Source: Pseudomonadales bacterium (GTDB lineage Bacteria; Pseudomonadota; Gammaproteobacteria; Pseudomonadales; Pseudohongiellaceae). Taken from it: a stretch of DNA of 64,000 bases. The DNA is taken from the NCBI GenBank assembly GCA_024234395.1, contig JACKOH010000001.1, positions 124,001 to 188,000 of the forward strand, given 5' to 3'. Positions 23,990 through 31,638 of the stretch are shown here, one piece after another. Numbering within the stretch: position 1 is the stretch's first letter; every line of letters starts with the position of its first letter. The notes beneath the pieces are model-generated. The model worked only from the letters and a program-made list of their open reading frames with translations. It was not told where the DNA came from and made no database searches. The position numbers and the translations under genes are program-made.

Positions 23990-25969
23990 TCAATACTCGG
24001 AAATTCCCAGCACCGCCTGTGCTGCACCTCCGTCATAAGTTCCTACCCAGATCATGTAGTCGCCGGTCACCGGGTCGTCTATGGACACGCCGGGGTTGAA
24101 ATCGCCGTGGCTGTCATCGTCACAGGCCCAGCCCTGGGGAGTCAGAATTACCAGGGTCGCGTCGACATCGGACTCGGCATACAGATACAGGCCGTAGTCC
24201 GGTCCGGCGGAATAGCTCAGGGTAACGTCCGGCTGGGCTGAATTCACGTTACCGGCACAATTGGCGCCCAACAGGTCCATGGCCGTGCGCTGCCCCCCTG
24301 CCAGCAGTTCGACGGTATGCGGGTCGGGAGTGAAACCGGTGGCCAGCGTGACCCGCTCAAAGCGTGGATCGCCCAGGAAGTCCGGTTGCATGACGACCGC
24401 TCCCGGATCCTGCTGTCCGCCGACATCGGGGGGGCTGATCATGGCCATGAGGTCGTCGACCGTCGCCAGTTCAGTGCCGTTGAGGGTCACGCTGCCGTTT
24501 CTGATCAACAGGGAGGTGGTTATTGCCGAATCGGTTATGGTGACAAAGCCGGTGTCCTGCAGTGAGGCAACGACCTGCTGGTAATTGGCATCCACAGCAT
24601 CATCAAGAGCACTGCCCTGCAGTGACGGATCGGCCATGGCCAGGCCCGCAGCGAGAAGCTCACGGACCGCGGGCACCGCCAGGTAGACTTCACCCTGGAT
24701 ATCCAGCCCGGCCAGCATTTCCTGGGGTTGCAGCAGGTCTTCAAGGGCCGGCCCGGTGTAGGTGACCGAAGTTGAGAGACTGATGTCGTTGGGTTCCAGT
24801 ACCGACAGTGATAACCGGTCCAGGCTTAATACCGGCTGGTCGGCCAACAGCCGGTTGATGCCATCCAGGACCGACTGCAGAATGAAATCCGGGTCAGCCT
24901 GGGACGGATCGGTGCTGGTGGTGAGCAGCATCAGGTCGCTGTAGGCATCCAGATTGATATTGTTCAGGGAAAAATCCACGGCAAAGTCGTTGACCACGTT
25001 GTTGCCCGCCGTGATCCGGGCCACCAGTGATTCGCTGCTGGCCTGGTAACGACCGTTATCATCAATGCTGGCCTGGCTGGAGCCGCTCAGGTCTCGCAGT
25101 TCACCGGAGACGCCGTACACCTCGAGGGCGATCCGCTCCAGGGTACCCTCACCACCACCGAGCCAGATGGAGGGGCGTTCCCGGGTCATGACTGAATGGC
25201 CATCCAGGTTTTCCACCTCGAGACGCGTCGCAGTCAGTTCTGAATTGACCAGAAACCGTCGCATTGCCGTATCGACCCTCAATGCAGTGGCAGTCCCGTC
25301 GTCAATCCCGAGGTCGAGCAACAGATTCTCGATCGCCATATCGACTCCTTCGGGAGCCAGCCGCAGGGTGTCCACCGCAAAAAGAATGTGGGTGGAACTC
25401 AACTGGGGATCTATATCTACATCGACAGTCAGTCCGGACAGGGTAAGTTCTGCGGAGTCGTTGTCGATGCTCAGGTCGCCGGTATAATCCATTCCGGCGA
25501 GATGATTATGCAGCGAGCCATCGAACCTAAGTACGCTGCTGATTGTGAACAGCGGTGCATCGGCTGGTAACTGAGGCAGGCTGTCACGCAGCGCCTCGGG
25601 AAGTCGATAGGGCAGTTCCATGCGGGCCAGGGCAATCGGCTGGGAGCCGCCTACCAGGGGGCCGTGACTAACCTGGGCGGTGCCGCTGAAGCGGAGGCTG
25701 ACGCCCAGTTCCTGCTGCAGGGCGTTAACAAAGGCAATCGCCTCACTGTCAGTTCCCGGTTGAATCTCCAGGTCGTAGTGCAGTTGTCCATTGAAAAGGC
25801 CGGGCTCGTAGTCCAGTTGATGGACCGCCAACCCGCCGGATCGGGTAAACAGGATTTCGTAGTCAGCCAGTGCCGCTTCAATCTGGCGACCGATATAGAA
25901 CGCACTGGCCACCCACCCGACCACCAGCAGAGTGACGAGTATCAACAGTCCGGCGACGGCTTTTTTCAT
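23990..25969 (-). CDS. DUF945 (YdgA-like) protein with extra C-terminal domain
   Basis: 659 residues from the ATG at 25967-25969 (GGGGGAACC site). N-terminal membrane anchor (about 3-24). YdgA-like signature: FYIGRQIEAALADYEI, then YEPGLFNGQLHYDLEI, and repeats of beta-rich segments. After about residue 575 an added beta domain (TLSYSAGPDYGLYLYAES, CDDDSHGDFNP, GDYMIWVGTYDGG) resembles a bacterial pre-peptidase C-terminal domain with a calcium-like acidic loop. That combination is unusual for YdgA proteins. Probably periplasmic, tethered to the inner membrane. Confidence 0.78.
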   Translation of the reverse strand: MKKAVAGLLILVTLLVVGWVASAFYIGRQIEAALADYEILFTRSGGLAVHQLDYEPGLFNGQLHYDLEIQPGTDSEAIAFVNALQQELGVSLRFSGTAQVSHGPLVGGSQPIALARMELPYRLPEALRDSLPQLPADAPLFTISSVLRFDGSLHNHLAGMDYTGDLSIDNDSAELTLSGLTVDVDIDPQLSSTHILFAVDTLRLAPEGVDMAIENLLLDLGIDDGTATALRVDTAMRRFLVNSELTATRLEVENLDGHSVMTRERPSIWLGGGEGTLERIALEVYGVSGELRDLSGSSQASIDDNGRYQASSESLVARITAGNNVVNDFAVDFSLNNINLDAYSDLMLLTTSTDPSQADPDFILQSVLDGINRLLADQPVLSLDRLSLSVLEPNDISLSTSVTYTGPALEDLLQPQEMLAGLDIQGEVYLAVPAVRELLAAGLAMADPSLQGSALDDAVDANYQQVVASLQDTGFVTITDSAITTSLLIRNGSVTLNGTELATVDDLMAMISPPDVGGQQDPGAVVMQPDFLGDPRFERVTLATGFTPDPHTVELLAGGQRTAMDLLGANCAGNVNSAQPDVTLSYSAGPDYGLYLYAESDVDATLVILTPQGWACDDDSHGDFNPGVSIDDPVTGDYMIWVGTYDGGAAQAVLGISEY

Positions 25970-26120
25970 GGTGGTTCCCCCAGGGTGATTTTGTTCTGGC
26001 CGGCAGTGTGGCACAGGCCGACAGACCCGTCCAGAAAGAGGGAGTGGCACGAGTGGATTCTGTGACAGACCGTTGGAAAAGCAGGTTGTGAAAAAGTGCA
26101 GCCAGAGCGTTCACTGGCGG

Positions 26121-28712
26121 TCAGGGCATCAGGCCACTCATGAACCGGTCGATGGCGGCCAGCACTTCCGCTTCGTGGGAAACAAATATCCAGTGATTGG
26201 CGTTATCCAGTGCAAGGGCTTTCGAATCGGGAATTTCGCTGTCGAAGCGTGCCATCTGGGCCAGCTTCTGCTGCCGTTCCATGGTGTACAGTTCAGTCAC
26301 CGCCGCCTTCACCTCGGGATCGTCCTGATCGTACCAGGGTTCCATCAGTGCTTCGGGGGAGACCGGCACTGCGTAAATTCCCAGGGCCGGGATGGTGATA
26401 TGCCGGTAATCCGGCGCCTGCAATCCCATCATTACCGCGTCGAGATAAAGTGGGTTGTGCCTGATGGATCCGCTGACCAGGTCGTAACTGGCCAGGATTT
26501 CGCCTTCCGGAATGGTGCGCGCGCGTCCGAGGCGCCGCGAATAATCAAGAAATGCTGCATAGGAGCGTGTTTCAGCCGGTCTAATCGGCGGCGCTTCAGG
26601 CAATGAGACGCTCAGTTCACGGTAATGGTGACTGAACCCGGCGGTGCGATCATAAGCCGCATCCAGATAAACCAGTCCGGCGAAACGCTCCGGAAACCTG
26701 GCCCCCAGATAGCTCAGTTCTTCACCGGCGATGGAATGGCCGACCAGTACCGGCTGCTCGATCTGCAGAGTAGCAAGAACCTGCAGGACATCCTGGCTGA
26801 GGCGCGCAATGTCGTAACCGTGATCCGGTGCGCTGGAGCCGCCGATACCGCGCCGGGTGATAGCAACCACATTATATTTTTCCGCCAGTCGTGGTGCCAG
26901 TTCGTCGAAGGAATGGGCCGTGGCTCCAAGGCCATGCAACAGCACCAGCGTCGGTGCGTCAGCAGGATTGTGCTGGCGCCAGTCCAGCACTTCCAGCCGC
27001 ACACCCTGTTCCACCGCGACTGAACTGATTTCATGGGGCGATTTGTCGCTCCAGGTGGATTGTTCAATAGCGTCATGTGTCTCACTTTCCTGCAGTGGGC
27101 AAACGGCCGGCAGGTCACCAAACAGTCCCTGGGTGACCAGCTGTCTGTGCACTATTCGCCGGGCATTGAATGCGGTCAGCATGATCGCGGAACTGTCGGT
27201 CAGCGTCGGCGAGTCGATCGTCATGCGGTAATGCTTGCGACTCAGGGTTTCCAGCCAGTCGGCCTTGTAGGTCGGCCGAAAACGGCTGTAGACCCGGCTG
27301 CTGTCGATGCCGATGAGCTGTGCGGCAACCAGGGCCGGCTGGGTGCCGTTTTTTACGCAGTCTATCTCGATCTGATTGGCATTGAGATCCGTCTCGGCGC
27401 GGCAGCTGCCCAGTTCGGGTATTTCATGGCGTTGACCGTCGGTCGGCAAACGGTAAGCATCCGGGTCCAGCAGGCCCAGGTCAAAATCCAGGGTCAGCCG
27501 GGTGGTGGGATCATTGGCCAGGGCCTCGACAGCCGTACCCGGAATCAGCCAGTAATGGGTATCCGCGGCGGAAACCGGGTCGTAACGATTGAGAGAGCGG
27601 TTGGCGGGAATCAGCGCCACATCCTGCTCCAGCGAGTCGGCGCTGAACCGGCCCTGCACCCGGATTCGATCGACAGCCCAGGCCACTGGAACCTCCTGGC
27701 CCGCAGCGTCGGCAGCAAACCAGTCCACCAGAATTTCACGATTGCTTACCGGCGTGGCGAAAACCAGGGCTCCAGGACCGGCCCGTTCGACGATGTCCTC
27801 GTATAACCCGGCCTGTGAAAGTACCGGATCGGAGGCGAGAGAGTCGAGCCGGGCGGCGGCAAAGCAGGCACTGTCGTGCTTCAGGCTCACTGCCTCATCA
27901 AGCACGTTCTCGTCCGGCAGATCGCGGTTAAGAAACGCGCGATGAATGGCAATTGCCTGATCCCAACCGTACAGCGACGGCGGCGTAAAGACGGTGAGAA
28001 AATACAGTGCCACGCAGCAACCCAGTACCAGCCAGGCGCGGCCACTCTGGCGGCGGGCATAGCGCAACCAGTAGATCAATCCTGCGGCCGCGCATCCCCA
28101 GACAACCAGGGGTAATGCCTGCAGCCACATCAGGCCGTCATAGTCGGTACCCAGATCGATGCCGAGCAGATCGAACAGCGGCCGGCTGACATCCCAGGCG
28201 GGCCCCAGGAAAACCATGAAGATCAGCACGCTGACCAGCAGAAACCGGCGCAGTGTAGGTGTCATCAGGGCTACCGAGAAAATCAGTGGAACCGGCAGCA
28301 GGGCCGCCGGGTTTTCGATGGTCAGGGCATAACCCAGGGTCCGCAACAGACCGTAATCGTTTCCCAGGTTAAGAACCAGGCGGGCCAGAACCACGGGAGC
28401 ATAAATGGTCACGAGCAGAAACAGCAATTTGGCCATCAGCCAGTCGGTGCGGGTCACGGGACGAGTCAGCCAGTCGTGGTTGAGACTGTCGGCGGGATCG
28501 AGCTGCAATACTGAAATCAGCAGAAGCAGAGCGATGCCATATCCCAGCCAGTAGAAATTCCCCTGCAGCGTGATCCAGAAATCGGACGCACTGTCCAGGT
28601 CCATTCCGGCAATTACCGGTTGAATAAAAAACACCACGAATGCGAGCAGGATCATGGGTAACAACCCATGAACGTCCTTTTTGAGAATGGCACCGATGAC
28701 TCTGGTGTGCAT
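26121..28712 (-). CDS. ABC-2-type permease fused to an alpha/beta hydrolase
   Basis: 863 residues without internal stops. Residues 1-245 contain about seven hydrophobic helices of an ABC-2/YtrC-type permease (DWLTRPVTRTDWLMAKLLFLL is typical of this kind). Residues about 250-565 are a soluble, probably extracytoplasmic, domain. Residues about 575-863 are an alpha/beta hydrolase: oxyanion loop HGLG (593-596), nucleophile S660 in GHSIAGE and a late His (NANHW, about 840). It begins 2 bases after the stop of the ATPase gene, so the two form one transport unit. It may couple export or sensing of a lipid or drug with hydrolysis; that is inference. Confidence 0.82.
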   Translation of the reverse strand: MHTRVIGAILKKDVHGLLPMILLAFVVFFIQPVIAGMDLDSASDFWITLQGNFYWLGYGIALLLLISVLQLDPADSLNHDWLTRPVTRTDWLMAKLLFLLVTIYAPVVLARLVLNLGNDYGLLRTLGYALTIENPAALLPVPLIFSVALMTPTLRRFLLVSVLIFMVFLGPAWDVSRPLFDLLGIDLGTDYDGLMWLQALPLVVWGCAAAGLIYWLRYARRQSGRAWLVLGCCVALYFLTVFTPPSLYGWDQAIAIHRAFLNRDLPDENVLDEAVSLKHDSACFAAARLDSLASDPVLSQAGLYEDIVERAGPGALVFATPVSNREILVDWFAADAAGQEVPVAWAVDRIRVQGRFSADSLEQDVALIPANRSLNRYDPVSAADTHYWLIPGTAVEALANDPTTRLTLDFDLGLLDPDAYRLPTDGQRHEIPELGSCRAETDLNANQIEIDCVKNGTQPALVAAQLIGIDSSRVYSRFRPTYKADWLETLSRKHYRMTIDSPTLTDSSAIMLTAFNARRIVHRQLVTQGLFGDLPAVCPLQESETHDAIEQSTWSDKSPHEISSVAVEQGVRLEVLDWRQHNPADAPTLVLLHGLGATAHSFDELAPRLAEKYNVVAITRRGIGGSSAPDHGYDIARLSQDVLQVLATLQIEQPVLVGHSIAGEELSYLGARFPERFAGLVYLDAAYDRTAGFSHHYRELSVSLPEAPPIRPAETRSYAAFLDYSRRLGRARTIPEGEILASYDLVSGSIRHNPLYLDAVMMGLQAPDYRHITIPALGIYAVPVSPEALMEPWYDQDDPEVKAAVTELYTMERQQKLAQMARFDSEIPDSKALALDNANHWIFVSHEAEVLAAIDRFMSGLMP

Positions 28713-28714
28713 GG

Positions 28715-29629
28715 TCAGGCAGCTTCTTCTGCGAATTGCCGGTTGCCGCGTGCATTGCGGATAAGCACTTTGCTGATCTCCCGCAACGTCATGGGCTGCT
28801 CGTCAAACCTGACGGCACCGAAAACAGTCGATAACTTCTGGTACAAACGTTCCTGATCGACGAAGTCCGACTCGATAAAGCGCAGCGAGTGGCCACTGAG
28901 CTCCGGCGTAAGCCAGCTGGCGGGACAGTCCTCCGGCAGTTCCCGATACGCCGAGAGAGTGACCTGGACCTCCCGGAATCTGGCCCGCAGCGTCTCGATG
29001 GATTCCTGAAAGTACAGTTGACCGTGATCCATGAACGCAATGTGGCTGGTGAAATTTTCGATCTCGGCCAGTTCATGGGAAGAGATGAGGATGGTGGTTT
29101 CGTCCGCCTGATCCAGCAGGCCCTCCACCACCTCGTCGCGGGTCAGTGTATCCATGCCGCTCAGAGGCTCGTCAAGAATCAGCAGCCTGGGCCGGAATGC
29201 CAGTCCCGCCACCAGTACGGTCTTCATGCGCATACCATGGGAAAGTTTGCCCAGTCCGCGCCCGGGCGGCAGGTCCAGTTTCCGGCGCAGGCTGGTTTCC
29301 AGGCCGCGATCCCAGTTCTGATACAGGGGACGCAGGTAATCGAAGTATTGAGCAATTGTCAGGCGTTCCGGCAATACCTGGTTCTCCGAAACGTAGCCGA
29401 TGTAATTGAAATCGGCCGGCTTCAGGCGACGGGAATCGATGCCCAGCACCGAGGCGCTGCCGGAACCGGGCTGAAGGATGTTAACCAGGATGCGCATGGT
29501 AGTCGTCTTGCCAGCGCCATTGGTACCGACCAGGGCGAATGCGGAGCCTTCCGGCACCTGCAGATTGATATCGCGCAGCACTTCAACTTTGCCGTAACGT
29601 TTGCCCAGACCGTGGGTGTTAATTATCAT
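28715..29629 (-). CDS. ABC transporter ATP-binding protein (YtrB-like)
   Basis: 304 residues from the ATG at 29627-29629. Walker A is GTNGAGKTT, the Q-loop region is SENQVLPE, the signature LSHGMRMK is a variant of LSGGQ, Walker B is LLILDEPLSGMD and the H-loop is SSHELAE. The C-terminal about 90 residues follow the usual extension of the CcmA/YtrB group. Its start overlaps the end of the GntR gene, giving a GntR-ATPase-permease operon as in ytr-type systems. Confidence 0.92.
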   Translation of the reverse strand: MIINTHGLGKRYGKVEVLRDINLQVPEGSAFALVGTNGAGKTTTMRILVNILQPGSGSASVLGIDSRRLKPADFNYIGYVSENQVLPERLTIAQYFDYLRPLYQNWDRGLETSLRRKLDLPPGRGLGKLSHGMRMKTVLVAGLAFRPRLLILDEPLSGMDTLTRDEVVEGLLDQADETTILISSHELAEIENFTSHIAFMDHGQLYFQESIETLRARFREVQVTLSAYRELPEDCPASWLTPELSGHSLRFIESDFVDQERLYQKLSTVFGAVRFDEQPMTLREISKVLIRNARGNRQFAEEAA

Positions 29630-30023
29630 CGCCAACCGCCTTAAGCCGGTCGAGACTCTTCCAGTGGTTCTCGATGGATTCCAGGACCTGATCCAGGCTG
29701 GCACCGACGCGCCGGGCTTCCACCACCAGTTGTTCGATGTCCTGGCTCAACAGCCGTTGCCGATCGCCACTGCGCGCCTGCGGCGGGGTAGCCACGGTAG
29801 TGCCCCGACCCGGGCTGGCGATCAGCCAGCGCTCCTGGATCAGGTGCTGGATTACCTTGTGTGCGGTATTGGGGTGGATTTTCAGATCGGCGGCCATGGT
29901 GCGGACCGAAGGAAACGGTTCGCCCGGCTTGAGCGCACCGCTGAGGATGGCCTTGGTGGCGGCATAGACCACCTGGTCAAAGATGGACTGCGAAGAATCC
30001 GCTTTCAGTCTGAATGGTGTCAT
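29619..30023 (-). CDS. GntR family regulator, YtrA subfamily
   Basis: 134 residues. Winged HTH at about 10-75 (SIFDQVVYAATKAILSGAL, then FPSVRTMAADLKIHPNTAHKVIQHL). It has only a short C-terminal dimerisation helix, which defines the YtrA subfamily that represses ABC transporter operons. First gene of the operon; its end overlaps the ATPase start by 11 bases. Confidence 0.92.
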   Translation of the reverse strand: MTPFRLKADSSQSIFDQVVYAATKAILSGALKPGEPFPSVRTMAADLKIHPNTAHKVIQHLIQERWLIASPGRGTTVATPPQARSGDRQRLLSQDIEQLVVEARRVGASLDQVLESIENHWKSLDRLKAVGDDN

Positions 30024-30057
30024 GTGTGTAGTGTGACACCTAAAACGGAAGTGTCAA
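30024..30057 (-). promoter_or_regulatory. Candidate promoter and GntR operator
   Basis: On the minus strand TTGACA (30057-30052) is a perfect -35 box. About 16-17 bases later CACACT/ACACTA could be the -10. It lies within GTGTCACACTACACAC (30039-30024), a GTGT...ACAC inverted motif just before the regulator start codon. Overlap of -10 and inverted repeat suggests autorepression. The messenger leader would be nearly absent. Confidence 0.5.
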
Positions 30058-30119
30058 GCGTTAAACGCCTGCACAGCCGCTTTTCCGCTCAGCCAGGTCG
30101 CTGCCGCCGGCCTTGAAGC

Positions 30120-30641
30120 TTACTCGTTGGGTGCCAGGCTGCCGTCCTTGAGTGCCATTTCATAGCGTAATCGGGCCAGGTCCAGGTTGCGTTCACTGTC
30201 CATCAGGAAGCGGGTTCGCACGTCGAAATTTCCGTTCAGCACCAGCAGGTTACCTATCCGGACGGCGGTACGCGGATCACCGCGGGCAACCAGGTTGCCG
30301 ACACTCAGTCCCAGAGAACAGTGGCCGCCTCCGAACGGGACGTAATGGTTACGGCCGCTGGCAGCCGCGTCCTGAAACGACTTGGCATTGTCGGCGCTGG
30401 AAAAACACCAGGTGACACCCTGGTAGTCGACACTGTGTGCTCTGCAGTCGGCAATTACGATCTGATGCTGATCGTAGGCCGCCACAGTGTCATAAGCGAC
30501 CACCTGCCCTTCCTCCATGCGGGAAAAGCCGATGCCGTTGTTTTCAATGATGGCCTTGGCCACCGGGTCCGCGGCCTGCACTGTCAATGACAGGGCTGGT
30601 AACAGAAACAGACTCAGTTTGATGAAGGTTCGCAATAGCAT
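30120..30641 (-). CDS. Secreted YHS-domain-like protein
   Basis: 173 residues with a signal peptide ending VQAA (about 23). The core DYQGVTWCFSSADNAKSFQ followed by YVPFGGGHCSLGLSVG matches the exported YHS-like family found in proteobacteria. The two Cys (WCF, HCS) and His may hold a metal. Role unknown. Same strand as the downstream GntR operon but separated by about 100 bases. Confidence 0.75.
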   Translation of the reverse strand: MLLRTFIKLSLFLLPALSLTVQAADPVAKAIIENNGIGFSRMEEGQVVAYDTVAAYDQHQIVIADCRAHSVDYQGVTWCFSSADNAKSFQDAAASGRNHYVPFGGGHCSLGLSVGNLVARGDPRTAVRIGNLLVLNGNFDVRTRFLMDSERNLDLARLRYEMALKDGSLAPNE

Positions 30642-30778
30642 GGTTTAGATCCTCATTCTTGGATTGATGGTTATTGTTTCGATTAAAGTCATTGCCATGG
30701 CACGCTGCCGGCAGTGCTGGCCCGAGGCGTCGGGCTATTCCTCCCTGGAGTCTGGATGGATACAGAAACGCCTGTCTT

Positions 30779-31516
30779 TCAAGGTTCCAGCCGCGCCCGC
30801 AGGTTTTCCACCAGGGTGGCATAAAAGTCGGAGTCCGGATCCCGTTCTGCCGCCTGCTGGTACTGTTCGAGAGCTTCCTGCAGACGACCTTCCTGCTCCA
30901 GGAAGCGCCCAACGGTGCGATAGAAATAGGCGTTATCCGGTCGGGTTTCTATGCCGGCCTGGTAAATACGGATTGCCTTGTCCGTGGCGCCGGCATTGTT
31001 ATAGGTGTTGCCCATGATATGTACCAGGGAATCATTACCGGGATCCAGTTCGATGGACTTCAGATCCAGGGCGATCGATTCCTCGAAGTTGCCGTCCTCC
31101 CGTTCCAGGTCGCCCAGGGTTGCAATGGCGGTGCGGATCGCCGGAGTGGGTTCCTGGTCGAGAGTGAGAGCAATGTACCTGGCGAAGGTTGGCTTGGCTT
31201 CCTGAAAACGTTCCAGGGAATAGTAGGTATTGGCCAGGCTACGATAGGCTTCGGCAAAGTTCGGGTCGGCGACTATGCTCTTTTCGAATTCTTCAATTGC
31301 CTGGTCATAACGTTCCAGATTGCTGTAGGTATTGCCGCGCCGGAACAGCCGCTGCGCCAATTCCGGTTCCACGGTCGGTGCCTTGCGGATTGCCCCGGGG
31401 TATCGGGCCAGCACCGTGCGCAGAGAGACAGTTTCTTCCTCTGCAGCCTGTGTCGGGTTACCAGCCAGGCTATTTATAGCCAGGACGCCCATAATCAGCA
31501 GTGTTCTGAAAGTCAT
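30779..31516 (-). CDS. Exported tetratricopeptide-repeat protein
   Basis: 245 residues from the ATG at 31514-31516, with a signal peptide MTFRTLLIMGVLAINSLAG. At least four TPR units follow: RLFRRGNTYSNLERYDQAIEEF, AEAYRSLANTYYSLERFQEA, SLVHIMGNTYNNAGATDKAI and AYFYRTVGRFLEQEGRLQEAL. Likely a periplasmic scaffold or adaptor; the partner is unknown. Confidence 0.85.
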   Translation of the reverse strand: MTFRTLLIMGVLAINSLAGNPTQAAEEETVSLRTVLARYPGAIRKAPTVEPELAQRLFRRGNTYSNLERYDQAIEEFEKSIVADPNFAEAYRSLANTYYSLERFQEAKPTFARYIALTLDQEPTPAIRTAIATLGDLEREDGNFEESIALDLKSIELDPGNDSLVHIMGNTYNNAGATDKAIRIYQAGIETRPDNAYFYRTVGRFLEQEGRLQEALEQYQQAAERDPDSDFYATLVENLRARLEP

Positions 31517-31638
31517 GAAGTTCCCCCTGCCAGGCATTGTTCAGTCGTCGCACAGATCGGCTTGTCGCTGACCGGAAATCATAGTCCCACCGCTGTTGTC
31601 ACACAACCGCACCTTGAAAAACCCGGAAGTTCCTGCGG

